64,000 nt of DNA from JBDHWG01 sp046328525. Its GTDB lineage: Bacteria > Chloroflexota > Anaerolineae > Epilineales > JAHCIE01. The stretch covers positions 1,426,001 to 1,490,000 of the forward strand of contig JAXLWK010000003.1 in the NCBI GenBank assembly GCA_046328525.1, in the 5' to 3' direction. Position numbers and translations under genes: made by a program. Positions 1-8,940 of the stretch are shown in pieces (the first letter of the stretch is position 1; each line of letters starts with the position of its first letter). The notes under the pieces are model-generated. The model was not told the origin of the DNA. It ran no database searches and saw nothing but the letters and a program-made list of their open reading frames with translations.

Positions 1-966
1 CGCGTGTGGGTGGGCATTGACCCGACCGGCGCCGTGCCGGCCGGCGTCGGCGCGCCCCCGCCCGACACCGTCATCTGGTCCGACCCCGTTATCCGCTACG
101 ACGACTGGATCCAGATGGCCGTGAGCGCCCCCGCGAAGAGCGACAAGGTGACTGTCTACGTCAAAGGCCAGCCGGAGTTCTCGGTCAAGCACAACGACTC
201 CTTCTGGGATGATGCGTGCCTGATGGTGGATGCGTCCTTGATGGCGACGCCGGGCAAGGTCAAGAACCCCATCGCCCCCATCCCGACAACCGCCCAGGGG
301 CTGCCGCTCGTCGCAGCGCCCGCCAACGCCGGCGCCGACTTCTCCATTCCCGGCGGCCACTTCTACACCCAGACGGCCAACGGCAAGGGCGGCTTCCGCG
401 TCGTGGACAGCGACCAGGCCAAAATGTGGACCGAGTTCCAGCGCTACGGCGGCATAGACATGCTCGGCTACCCGATCTCCAGCGTCTTCGTGTACGACAC
501 ATTCCCAACCCAGGTGTTCCAGAAGCACGCGCTCCAGTGGCGGCCTGACCTGGGCATGGCGGTGCCGATGAACCTGTTCGACCTCATGTCGGCGGCTGGC
601 CGCGACCCGAAGCTCCTGGAGACGCGCCAGGTCCCGCTCCCCCTGGTTGACTTCGACAAGCCAGGCGACTCATTCGAGAACATCGTCAAGAATCGCCAGG
701 CGCTCCTGGACCAGAATCCGGCCATGAAGGCGCTGTACTTCGCGGCAGCCGATCCGCTCATCGTGTACGGTCTCCCAACGTCCAAGGTCGAGGACATGGG
801 CAACCACTACGCCATGCGCACGCAGCGCGCCGTCTTGCAGCAGTGGCGGGAAGACATGCCGTGGGCGAAGGCAGGGCAGGTGACGGTCGCCAACGGCGGC
901 ACAATCGCCGCCGAGGTGGGCAGCTTCCCCGCGACGGCCACCACCCCGGAGCCGCTGGCGCAGTAG
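1..966 (+). CDS. Secreted/surface protein, 5' end outside window
   Basis: This is the C-terminal part (about 320 residues visible) of a protein whose start lies before the window. The frame is already open at base 1. I do not recognise a catalytic family. The visible part has a hydrophilic beta-rich stretch, an Ala/Pro-rich linker near residues 90-110, then a domain with the signature GGIDMLGYPIS followed by aromatic-rich segments (QKHALQWRPDL). Domains with a 'GG.D.LGYP.S' core are common in extracytoplasmic Chloroflexota proteins of unknown role; I say this from memory. No membrane segment is visible in this part. The stop is 14 nt before the GTG of the next gene, so the two are probably co-transcribed. 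Function unknown. Confidence 0.6.
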   Translation, partial: RVWVGIDPTGAVPAGVGAPPPDTVIWSDPVIRYDDWIQMAVSAPAKSDKVTVYVKGQPEFSVKHNDSFWDDACLMVDASLMATPGKVKNPIAPIPTTAQGLPLVAAPANAGADFSIPGGHFYTQTANGKGGFRVVDSDQAKMWTEFQRYGGIDMLGYPISSVFVYDTFPTQVFQKHALQWRPDLGMAVPMNLFDLMSAAGRDPKLLETRQVPLPLVDFDKPGDSFENIVKNRQALLDQNPAMKALYFAAADPLIVYGLPTSKVEDMGNHYAMRTQRAVLQQWREDMPWAKAGQVTVANGGTIAAEVGSFPATATTPEPLAQ

Positions 967-980
967 GCGCCCGGTTCAAC

Positions 981-3812
981 GTGTCCGAGACCAATGCGCC
1001 GGCGGCATCCCACCCGACAGATGGAGCGCCGCCAGCCGACAAAAGGAGCGTGAGACGCGCCAGAGGCGTCTCACGCTCTGTCGTGTACGTCGTCGTCGCC
1101 GTGCTCCTGGTCCTCCCGGCCGCCTGGCCGCTGCTCCAGCCCGGTTTCATCGCCACGCGCGGCGGCGGCGACAGCCCCTTCCTCCTCATCCGCCTGCAAC
1201 AGATGCTGGCCGGATTGCAGGTCAGCGTTCCGGCGCGCTGGATGCCCGACGCCAACTACGGCCTCGGCTACCCGTTCTGGAACTTCTACGCCCCCCTGCC
1301 CTACTATCTCACCGCGCTCCTGACGCGCTTCGGCCTCGGCCCCATCGCCGCCATCAAGACGACGCAGGCGCTCGGCCTCGCGCTGGCCGCCGTGGGCATG
1401 TTCGCCCTGGCGCGGCGCATCTGGGACTCGGCTGCGGGGGGCTTTCTCGCCGCCGCCGCCTACACCTATGCCCCCTTTCACCTGGTCAACATCTACGTGC
1501 GCGGCGACTCGCTGGGCGAGTTCTGGGCCTTCGCTTTCTATCCGCTGACCTGGCTTGCCGCGCGCGCAGCCGTGGCACGGCCGACACCGGCGCGGCTGGC
1601 GGCGCTCGCCCTGGCCTACGCTGGCCTCGTGCTGAGCCACAACATCTCGGCCCTGATCTTCAGCCCGTTCCTGGCGCTCTACATGGTGGCCGTCTGGTGG
1701 CAGAACACCTTGTCATTGCGAGGAGGACGGCAGTGCGACGAAGCAATCTCCCACGCGGGAACGGCTACGCCATCCGTGCATGAGCCGGGCGTTCGCACCG
1801 GCGCGGGATTGCTTCGCTTCGCTCGCAATGACAGTCAATCACGTGGATTTCGGGTTAGGACGGGGGGGCTCGCCCTCCCGTTCGCGGCTTTGGCGCTGGG
1901 GTTGGCGTTGAGCGCCTGGTTCTGGTGGCCCGCGCTGGCCGACCGCAACCTCGTTCACCTGGAAGTCAACCTGACGGGCTTCTTCAGCTACACCGGCCAC
2001 TTTCGCGGCCTGAATCTCGTCCAGCTCACGCCGGCTTTCGAGTACGATCCCGGCGGCGGCGCAGCGTTCGCCCTGGGCCTGGCGCAAGCCGCCGCCATCG
2101 CCCTCGGCCTGCTGGCCGCCCTCACCTGGCAGCGCGGCCGCCGCCCCGACTCCCTCGCCGCGTGCGCGACCCTGGTCGTCTCCCTCTTCTTCGTGACGCC
2201 GCTCTCGCAACCCCTGTGGGCCCACCTGCCGCTGCTGCCATTCGCCCAGTTTCCGTGGCGCTTCCTGTCGGTCGCCGCGTTCGCGGGCGCGCTGGTCGTC
2301 GCCGCCATCCCGGCGCGCATCGGCGGGCGGAACCCTCGCGGCGCGTGGCTGGCCGCCGGAGTTCTGGCCGTGGTCTTAGCCATCGCCGGACTGGCGCGCC
2401 TGGACCCGCCGCGCATCCCCCTCGTGGATAGCGAGGTCACGGCGCAGCGTAGCGCGTGGTACGAGATCTTCAGCGGCAACATCGGCACGACAATCCGCGC
2501 CGAGTACCTGCCCGCCGCCGTGGAGCCGCGTCCGTACATCGCGCCGCAGCAGCTGTCGCCGGCAGGTGTCCCGCAGGCCATCGTCGTGTCCGGCGCGGCG
2601 CGGGCGAGTCTCGCGCCCGACGGCGCGTGGCAGGTCATGGTCGAGACGCCGGACGCTGTCGTAGCGTTTCCCACCATCGCGTTCCCCGGCTGGCAGCTCT
2701 GGCTCGACGGCGTTCAGGTCGAGGCCAACGCGCAGCCTGGCACGGGCTATCTCAGCGCGCGGATTCCCCAGGGCGCGCACACGGTCGCCCTGCGCTTCGG
2801 CCACAGCGGCGCGACGCGGACCGCCGAGGTCGCCGCGCTGCTGGCGCTCATCCTTGTCGCGGCGATGCTCGTCGTTGACCGACGCTGGCTGCGCTATGGG
2901 ATCGCGGCGCTGGCTGTGGTTGTCGGCGTCTTGCTGGTCGGGGGGGCATTCCAGGCGCAGACCCTGGTAGCAGAGCGCGGGGTCGCGGCGGACGCGCCCC
3001 TGGTCGAGGACTTCCTGCGCTACCCGTGGCTGCACCGCGCGCCGGACGGCGTCCGCTACGCCAGCGGCTCGTGGCTGACCGGCTACACCGTCGGCGGACG
3101 GCAGGGCGACTACGTCACCGTCCGGCCGGGGGAGACGTTGGAGGCTCAGCTTACCTGGTCGGAGTTCGACGGGGGGCAGGTGGACGTCGTTCTCGAAAGC
3201 CCGGCTGAGCATCTGCAAGACATCTCGTACCAGATCGCCAACCAGCGCGTGCGCCTCGCCCCGACCACGACGCACCGCCTGAGCGTCCCGCGCGAGACGA
3301 CGCCGGGCCTGTACTGGCTGCGCCTGCGCGTCCAGAATGCCGCCGGCGACGAGGTTCCGCCCCTGGACGCCCAGGGTGAGGCGATGGGCCGCCTCTACCT
3401 CCTCCCGGTCTACGTGCTGCCCGCCGACGCTCCCCTGCCCTCCCCCGCCCCGCGCTACCCCATGGGCGAGAGCGTGAGCCTGGCCGACGTGCGCTGGGAG
3501 CAGCGCGGCCGGCGGCTGTTCGTGGATTTGACGTGGCTGACGCAGTACCCCCTGGCTCAGAATTATGTCACGTCTATTCGGCTGTTGAGTCCAGAGGGGA
3601 AGCAGATCGTCGGGGTGGACCAGCCGCCGGGCTACGGCTTCTTCCCAACCATCAGTTGGCAGCCCGGCCAGCCGGTCTACGACCGACGTCAACTCAACCT
3701 GCCGGAGAACACACCGCCAGGCCCGTATCAGCTAGAGATCATCCTGTACGAGAAGCCGACGCTGCGCGAGATTGGACGCACGACCGTGGACGGCGTCAGG
3801 CTCGGAAGCTAG
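981..3812 (+). CDS. PTPS-related (YfhO-like) multi-pass membrane protein
   Basis: Integral membrane protein of about 943 residues. I chose GTG 981, 14 nt after the previous stop. The longer open frame upstream overlaps the preceding gene and lacks coding character. The N-terminal 550 residues carry about 10-12 hydrophobic helices and the motifs GGGDSPFLL and YGLGYPFWNFYAPLPYY. These are typical of the 6-pyruvoyl-tetrahydropterin-synthase-related membrane family, relatives of polyprenol-phosphate sugar transferases. The rest is extracytoplasmic beta-rich sequence around one more membrane segment near residue 640. Residues about 829-943 resemble the C-terminus of the DUF2723 protein at 5898-8588. 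Residues about 244-285 are encoded by an in-frame palindromic repeat and are probably not ancestral. Likely role: surface polysaccharide or glycoprotein assembly (inference). It ends 11 bp from the convergent acyl-CoA ligase gene. Confidence 0.75.
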   Translation: MSETNAPAASHPTDGAPPADKRSVRRARGVSRSVVYVVVAVLLVLPAAWPLLQPGFIATRGGGDSPFLLIRLQQMLAGLQVSVPARWMPDANYGLGYPFWNFYAPLPYYLTALLTRFGLGPIAAIKTTQALGLALAAVGMFALARRIWDSAAGGFLAAAAYTYAPFHLVNIYVRGDSLGEFWAFAFYPLTWLAARAAVARPTPARLAALALAYAGLVLSHNISALIFSPFLALYMVAVWWQNTLSLRGGRQCDEAISHAGTATPSVHEPGVRTGAGLLRFARNDSQSRGFRVRTGGLALPFAALALGLALSAWFWWPALADRNLVHLEVNLTGFFSYTGHFRGLNLVQLTPAFEYDPGGGAAFALGLAQAAAIALGLLAALTWQRGRRPDSLAACATLVVSLFFVTPLSQPLWAHLPLLPFAQFPWRFLSVAAFAGALVVAAIPARIGGRNPRGAWLAAGVLAVVLAIAGLARLDPPRIPLVDSEVTAQRSAWYEIFSGNIGTTIRAEYLPAAVEPRPYIAPQQLSPAGVPQAIVVSGAARASLAPDGAWQVMVETPDAVVAFPTIAFPGWQLWLDGVQVEANAQPGTGYLSARIPQGAHTVALRFGHSGATRTAEVAALLALILVAAMLVVDRRWLRYGIAALAVVVGVLLVGGAFQAQTLVAERGVAADAPLVEDFLRYPWLHRAPDGVRYASGSWLTGYTVGGRQGDYVTVRPGETLEAQLTWSEFDGGQVDVVLESPAEHLQDISYQIANQRVRLAPTTTHRLSVPRETTPGLYWLRLRVQNAAGDEVPPLDAQGEAMGRLYLLPVYVLPADAPLPSPAPRYPMGESVSLADVRWEQRGRRLFVDLTWLTQYPLAQNYVTSIRLLSPEGKQIVGVDQPPGYGFFPTISWQPGQPVYDRRQLNLPENTPPGPYQLEIILYEKPTLREIGRTTVDGVRLGS
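1711..1833. repeat. 123-bp palindromic repeat element inserted inside a gene
   Basis: The element starts with TGTCATTGCGAG and ends with its exact reverse complement CTCGCAATGACA. Inner inverted arms (CGAAGCAATC and GATTGCTTCG-like) make it foldable into a long hairpin. It is the widely scattered bacterial repeat that, when translated, gives peptides such as LLRFARNDS. Its length is exactly 41 codons, so the reading frame of the membrane protein is kept. Confidence 0.85.
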
Positions 3813-3823
3813 GGCTTCGGCCA

Positions 3824-5560
3824 CTACGCAGGCGCTTCGACCGGCGCCACCTCGAGCGATTCGGGCGCTGATGACGGCGCGGGCACGTCCTCGCTGGCCA
3901 CAAGCTCACGCCGCAGAATCTTGCCGATCATGCTCTTTGGCAATGCCTCTCTGAACTCGACGTACTTTGGCGCCTTGTAATGAGACAGACGAGCCCGGCA
4001 GTAATCGCGCAGCTCGTCGCCCGTCGCGCTCATGCCCTCGCGCAACACGACCCACGCCTTGACCACTTCGCCTGAATAAACATCGCTGACACCGGCGACC
4101 CCCACCTCGGCTACGGCCGGATGCGTCGCAAGGACCTCCTCAACCTCACGCGGCCACACCTGGAACCCGCCGCACTTGATGAGGTCCTTCTTGCGGTCAA
4201 CGATGAACAGATAGCTGTCCGTATCCAGGTAGCCCAGGTCGCCCGTGAACAGCCAACCGTTGCGAATCGCCTGCGCAGTTTCGGCCGGATCGTTCCAATA
4301 GCCGCGCATGACTTGCGGCGCGCGCATCACGATCTCGCCCATCTCACCCGCCTCCAGCTCACGCTCGCCCGTTGTCGCATCCACGATGCGCACCTCGACG
4401 TCAGGCAGTGGCAGCCCGACGGAGCCGAGCTTGTATGTTCCACGCGGCGGCGTCGCAACCGCGGCGCACATCGATTCAGTGAGCGCGTAGCCCTCGATGA
4501 TGTGGCCGCCAGTCAGGCGCTCGAACTGCTGCTTAGTCTCGAGCATCAGAGGCGCAGCGGCGGAGATGCACAGCTTGACCGAGGTGAGGTCCACCTTGTG
4601 CGCCTTGACCGACGGGTGATTGAGCAGCGCGTTGAACAGCGTCGGGACGCCCGGCACGAACGCGGGACGCGCCTTGTGGATGGCATCGAGCGTGTCATTC
4701 AGGTCTCTCGGGTTGGGCGCGAGTACCAGCGGATGATGGCCCACGAGCGCCGTCGGGAGAACCGCCGCTTGCGCATAAACGTGAAAGAGAGGCAGGCTCA
4801 GGAAGATGCGATCCTTCCACGGCTGCATGATGCCCAGGAACCAGGCCTGGAACTGCATTCCTGACATCAGAAGCCCCTGGTGCACACCGACCGCTGCCTT
4901 CGGCGTCCCAGTTGTCCCTCCAGTAAAGAGCAGGATCGCGGGGTCGTCCGGCTTAACTGCGATGTTGGGGCGCGGCCGCCCCTGGTACTTGCGCAGCGCG
5001 TCGCCGAGCCATACATCCCCCGGTTGGAGAGTGATGCGATGTCCTTCCTTCTTCTCCTTCGCCAATGTAAAAAGGAAACGCATGGGCGTGGGCAGGTACT
5101 CTTTGATATTGGTCGCGATGAGCAGGCGCAGACTGGTACGTGATTGGATTGTCCTGGCCCTGGTGTAGAACGGCGTCAACACGAGTGCGACCTCGGCGCC
5201 CGACTCTCTGAACAGCTCCTCCAACTCCGGTTCCGAGTACAGCGGGTTCATGGGCGAAGCGATGCCGCCGGCTTTCCATATGCCGAGCTGACCAATGAGC
5301 AGCTGCGGGCAATTGGGTAAGAGAAGCGCCACTCGATCGCCTTTCTTGACCCCAAAGTCAGCCAGCGCCGCAGCAAGCGCATCACTCAGGCGCTCGAGTT
5401 TCCGATACGACAGCCGCGCACCCTTAAATATCACTGCCGTGTGATCGGGGCGCTGCTTCGCTGTGTCAGCCACCACGTCCAGGAGCGTGCGCTGAGGGTA
5501 TGGTCGAAGCGTCGGTGGAACCCCATCTTGATAGTGGATTAACCAGGGTTTCTGGTCCAT
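3824..5560 (-). CDS. Long-chain fatty-acid--CoA ligase (AMP-dependent synthetase)
   Basis: Predicted 578-residue acyl-CoA synthetase of the ANL superfamily, a normal length for FadD-type enzymes. It would activate a carboxylic acid to acyl-AMP and then acyl-CoA. Visible motifs are the P-loop-like LLFTGGTTGTPK (residues about 190-200), EGYALTES, the hinge region GWLFTGDLGYLD and the C-terminal lysine region SMIGKILRREL. I took the ATG at 5560 because an AAGGAG ribosome binding site lies just upstream (reverse strand) and the protein family starts here. The open frame extends 77 codons further without homology. It stands alone, convergent with the membrane protein gene on its left. Substrate cannot be told from the sequence. 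Confidence 0.9.
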   Translation of the reverse strand: MDQKPWLIHYQDGVPPTLRPYPQRTLLDVVADTAKQRPDHTAVIFKGARLSYRKLERLSDALAAALADFGVKKGDRVALLLPNCPQLLIGQLGIWKAGGIASPMNPLYSEPELEELFRESGAEVALVLTPFYTRARTIQSRTSLRLLIATNIKEYLPTPMRFLFTLAKEKKEGHRITLQPGDVWLGDALRKYQGRPRPNIAVKPDDPAILLFTGGTTGTPKAAVGVHQGLLMSGMQFQAWFLGIMQPWKDRIFLSLPLFHVYAQAAVLPTALVGHHPLVLAPNPRDLNDTLDAIHKARPAFVPGVPTLFNALLNHPSVKAHKVDLTSVKLCISAAAPLMLETKQQFERLTGGHIIEGYALTESMCAAVATPPRGTYKLGSVGLPLPDVEVRIVDATTGERELEAGEMGEIVMRAPQVMRGYWNDPAETAQAIRNGWLFTGDLGYLDTDSYLFIVDRKKDLIKCGGFQVWPREVEEVLATHPAVAEVGVAGVSDVYSGEVVKAWVVLREGMSATGDELRDYCRARLSHYKAPKYVEFREALPKSMIGKILRRELVASEDVPAPSSAPESLEVAPVEAPA

Positions 5561-5897
5561 GGTGCAGACTCCTTCCCCACTTTCCCCGGGACAACAACGC
5601 GATGACGAAACGTGTTTCGACCTCGGAAAAAAGCAAAACCCGGATGCTACGTAGCACCCGGGCAGTTGCCCTCGCCGCATGGCCGTCACGGGCCGCGAAT
5701 CAATGTTCGTCTTCACTCCGCCGGTTATGGAATACGCCGCCCTACCTCGCACCGGAAACCGGCGGAACTGCCTCGCGCCATGCCCTATCACGTCCCAGGC
5801 GCCAGTTCACCCATATACATTATAGCCCTGTCACGCCCTGGACAGCGTGTAGATTCCGCAACAATTGCGGCAAACAGCCTCGAATTGCCCGCACCGA
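5561..5897. other. Intergenic region of 337 bp
   Basis: No gene is seen here. The stretch holds the ribosome binding site of the acyl-CoA ligase and a clear terminator hairpin for the upstream DUF2723 gene (listed separately). Small open frames on the plus strand in this stretch have no recognisable product. Confidence 0.6.
5625..5662 (-). terminator. Rho-independent terminator of the DUF2723 gene
   Basis: A near-perfect 12+12 palindrome (5639-5662, centre TACGTA, one G-T wobble when read on the minus strand) is followed on the minus strand by GTTTTGCTTTTTTCC. It sits about 235 nt after the stop of the minus-strand gene 5898-8588 and before the acyl-CoA ligase gene. Confidence 0.75.
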
Positions 5898-8588
5898 TCA
5901 CGGCACAACGAGGATGACCGGCTCCTCGCCTTGCCCACGCAGAAGCAAGCGGTCGTCCAGGACCGTCAGGGGTAGCGTCGTGAAGGCGTCATACATGCCG
6001 ACCGTGACGCTGACCGGCCCTTGCGCGTTCTCGGGCAGGGTCAGGCGCCGCCGATCGTGCACCAGCATCCCGCCGACCCACTTGAACGTGGGTATCGCGC
6101 CCTGGGCCGGCGTGCCGTCGTTCGCCGCGCCCCAGCCGTCGCCCCGCGCCTTGACCGTCACGCTATAGTCGGCCAGGAGCGGCTGGAGGCCGAGCCACGC
6201 CAGGTCCACGACGAGGTCTCGGCCCTCGCGGTGGGCGCTCGCGCCGACAAGCGCCGCCTTGCCGCCGTAGTTGACCCAACGCTCGCCCTCGTCGGGCGCG
6301 CCGAGCACAACGTGCTGATCGCCCACGGCCACCGAGACCTCACCGTCCGGCGGCAGGTCGGCGGCTGTCGTGAGCAGACTGCCGGTCGGCGCATCCGGAA
6401 TTGTGATCTCCGCCGCCGTCTCGCCGTTCACAACCAGGTGCGCCTCTATCGGCGCGCCGGACACATCTCTATGCCAGTGCAGATAGACGCGCCGCCCGTC
6501 AGGGACGGTCGTGTCCCAATCGGCGCCCACCAGGGTGACGCCGCTGTTGAGGGTGCGGCGGAATGGATGGCTCGTCACCAGGAAGCGCGACGACGGCGCG
6601 ACCCCGACTTCGCCCAGCGGCGCGGAGCTATCCGAGAGGGCAACCGGGCCGTCGGGCGTCGGCTGGTACGCGCCGGCCACGAGGCGGTACACGCCAGGCG
6701 CGGTGGTCGGCAACACCGGGACGGCATGGCGCGTGACGAAGGTACGGCCCTCGCCGAGCGCTGCCGCAGGCTTGCCGACGTCGGCCTGCCCGACCACGCG
6801 GCCCTCGCCGTCCACTAGGTGAACGTAGAACGCCAGGTCCGAGGCCGCCGCGTCATTCATGCGCCAGTACAGGTCTATCGTCAGCCCCTCGCCGGCCTCG
6901 ACGGTGGCCGCGCCCAGCGCCAGCGGCGTCGAAGCCTCCGCCGTCGCCTTCGGCGGCTGCCCCCACTGCGCGGCGACAAGCTCCAGCCCCGCCTGGAAGG
7001 GCACACCCACCGCCGGCGCGCCGTCGGGGATCGGCGGATCGCCGCGCTGCGCCACGAAGCCCGGCCCGGCTGGCGCGATGGTGAACGGCGCGTCGGCATA
7101 CGTCGGGTAGCGGTTGGTCGCCAGGGACGGGCCGCTCTGCGTCGCATCCTCCAGCCGCTCTCGCCACGTCGTCGGGTAGTACTCTGCGCCGGCGGGCGGG
7201 ACATACTGGACACCTACGTCCTGCCGCAGCCCGGTCACATACTGGAGATACCACAGCGGGGTGGCCTGATGCCAGCCGGCGAAGGCGGGGGCGTTCGGCG
7301 GCGCGGCGGCCAGGAACGCCTCGGCGGCCTGGCGCGTGCTGTCATCCGCGTGGAGCGCCGCGTAGCTCGGCCAGAGCGCGACGATGTTGGCGGCGGCGAC
7401 AATGAGGGCGACCAGCAGCGCGACGACCTGGGCCGCGCGCGTGACGATGACGGCGCTCCGCCGCTGCGCCAGCTTCAGGCGGCTCAGCCCGCTCGCCCAG
7501 TCTCCTGTCAGCGCCGCGCCGACGAGCAGCGCGAACGCGACGTAGGCGGGCATCATGTACTCGACAGTCTGGGGCGCGCGATAGGTGACGGCGACGAAGG
7601 CGGGCAGGATGAAGCCGCCGCCGAGGAGCAGCCCAACGCGCCCACGCAGGACGACGCGGACGACGCCGAGCGCGGCCAGCGCGACAAGCAGCCAGCCGAA
7701 CTGGATGTCCAGGATGTCGGCCAGGATACTCAGCCGGTCGGGCAGAAGCGTCGGGCGAGCGAAGGCGAACATATCGCCGCCAAAGCCGCGCGCCAGCGCG
7801 TGATCCAGGACAGCGCTCGCGCCGACCAGCGCTTCGGGATGCGGCGGAACGCCCGGCGCCCCGCGCAGCGGCAGGTACAGCACGGGCAGGAGACCGATGG
7901 CTCCGACGACGAGCAGCAGCGCCATGCCGAGGACGACGATGCCCGCGTTCGGGCACGGTGCGCGCCCCTCTCTACGCTCGGCCAGCCACGCCCAGCCCAC
8001 CGCCGCCCAGACGGGCAGCGCCACGAAGGCGAGACTGCCGTGATGGCTCAGCGCCAGGCCCGTGATCAGAGCGAGCCACGCCAGGCGTGCGGCGATTGGC
8101 CGCACCAGGGCGCGCAAGCCCAGCCAGAACAGCAGCGCGGTGAAGAGGGCGACGAGGCTACGGATGTTAGCGGTGGTCGCCTGCGCCCAGAACGTCGTCG
8201 CGCCGGCGAGGGTGAGGGCGGCGGCGAGGGGCGCGACGACGCGCGTAACCGGCGTCTTCGCGCCCAGAGGCAGGCTCTGAACGCCGAGAACGACAACGGC
8301 CAGGGTGGCGGCCGCGAGAAGCGTCGAGAGCAGGTTGAGGCCCCACGCCGGATCGCCGGGTGTCAGGCGGGTGAATGCCCAGCCGAGCATGATGTACAGC
8401 GGGTAGCCGGGCGGGTGGGCGATTCCCAGGGTGGCGGCGGCAAGCTGGTACTCGCCGCTGTCTGCCGGCAGGATGCCCGGCGCGACGGTCGTGGCATACA
8501 GCGCCAGGAACGCCAACGCGACGAGGATGGGCAGGAGCCATCTCGACCGGGGTTGCCTGGGCTGGGGAAGGGCGTTAGCGTTTCTCAT
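5898..8588 (-). CDS. DUF2723 (TMEM260-like) multi-pass membrane protein
   Basis: Membrane protein of 896 residues. The N-terminal half has about ten hydrophobic helices. Its first loop carries the family hallmark PADSGEYQLAAATLGIAHPPG with the acidic pair expected of GT-C fold polyprenol-phosphate sugar transferases. DUF2723 proteins are related to protein O-mannosyltransferases; the eukaryotic homologue TMEM260 is an O-mannosyltransferase (established knowledge, from memory). Residues about 540-896 are extracytoplasmic and beta-rich. The last 110 residues match the C-terminus of the PTPS-related protein at 981-3812 (shared pattern DRR.L.LPEN). Likely role: glycosylation of surface proteins or polymers (inference). 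Single gene with its own terminator. Confidence 0.8.
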   Translation of the reverse strand: MRNANALPQPRQPRSRWLLPILVALAFLALYATTVAPGILPADSGEYQLAAATLGIAHPPGYPLYIMLGWAFTRLTPGDPAWGLNLLSTLLAAATLAVVVLGVQSLPLGAKTPVTRVVAPLAAALTLAGATTFWAQATTANIRSLVALFTALLFWLGLRALVRPIAARLAWLALITGLALSHHGSLAFVALPVWAAVGWAWLAERREGRAPCPNAGIVVLGMALLLVVGAIGLLPVLYLPLRGAPGVPPHPEALVGASAVLDHALARGFGGDMFAFARPTLLPDRLSILADILDIQFGWLLVALAALGVVRVVLRGRVGLLLGGGFILPAFVAVTYRAPQTVEYMMPAYVAFALLVGAALTGDWASGLSRLKLAQRRSAVIVTRAAQVVALLVALIVAAANIVALWPSYAALHADDSTRQAAEAFLAAAPPNAPAFAGWHQATPLWYLQYVTGLRQDVGVQYVPPAGAEYYPTTWRERLEDATQSGPSLATNRYPTYADAPFTIAPAGPGFVAQRGDPPIPDGAPAVGVPFQAGLELVAAQWGQPPKATAEASTPLALGAATVEAGEGLTIDLYWRMNDAAASDLAFYVHLVDGEGRVVGQADVGKPAAALGEGRTFVTRHAVPVLPTTAPGVYRLVAGAYQPTPDGPVALSDSSAPLGEVGVAPSSRFLVTSHPFRRTLNSGVTLVGADWDTTVPDGRRVYLHWHRDVSGAPIEAHLVVNGETAAEITIPDAPTGSLLTTAADLPPDGEVSVAVGDQHVVLGAPDEGERWVNYGGKAALVGASAHREGRDLVVDLAWLGLQPLLADYSVTVKARGDGWGAANDGTPAQGAIPTFKWVGGMLVHDRRRLTLPENAQGPVSVTVGMYDAFTTLPLTVLDDRLLLRGQGEEPVILVVP

Positions 8589-8643
8589 CCATCAGGGTAC
8601 TTGTCGCTTGGCCGGTGGTCTGTTACACGTGGATAGCGCGTGA

Positions 8644-8729
8644 TGTAGTGACGACTTTAGTCGTTCCCGTCATGTAGTGACGACTTTAGTCGTTTTGGGG
8701 GCCTGGGAAACGACTGAAGTCGTTACTAC
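8644..8729. repeat. Three copies of the TAGTGACGACTTTAGTCGTT palindromic repeat
   Basis: Copies lie at 8644-8665 and 8673-8694 (direct) and at 8709-8729 (inverted, AACGACTGAAGTCGTTACTAC). Each contains the inverted repeat ACGACT..AGTCGT. The same element recurs at 56200-56350, so it is a dispersed family. Confidence 0.85.
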
Positions 8730-8785
8730 GAAACGCTCACCCCAGACGCGAACACCCCACCAGTCGGCCGCTGCACGTCGTGCCA

Positions 8786-8814
8786 AGTATACGTCACGGG
8801 CGCGAAAGGGCCAA
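8786..8814 (-). promoter_or_regulatory. Candidate promoter for the DUF2723 gene
   Basis: Read on the minus strand: TTGGCC, 17 bp spacer, TATACT. It would give a leader of about 190 nt that includes the palindromic repeats before the ATG at 8588. Confidence 0.4.
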
Positions 8815-8940
8815 GATGGGGCGCACACGTCACCGGCCTTGTAGTCAGGCGTGATACCGCCACAGGGAAATCAACGTCATATACGGTAGATACGAGACGC
8901 TCAACTTGCGCGAAACAGACCACTCTGCTGCGGAGACCGT

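Larger units (their letters stand above)
8589..8940. other. Intergenic region of 352 bp between divergent genes
   Basis: No gene is seen. It holds three copies of a palindromic repeat (8644-8729), a candidate minus-strand promoter (8786-8814) and the CGGAG ribosome binding site of the following GTG-started gene. Confidence 0.6.

Noticed and set aside
6819..8636. 605-residue plus-strand open frame opposite the DUF2723 gene
   Set aside because: Its composition is Arg/Gln/Asp-rich, as expected for the reverse frame of a GC-rich gene, and it has no recognisable domain. The minus-strand DUF2723 protein is clear.
8644..8729. CRISPR array
   Set aside because: The repeats are palindromic, occur in both orientations and have no regular unique spacers or cas genes nearby. 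The same holds for 56183-56354.
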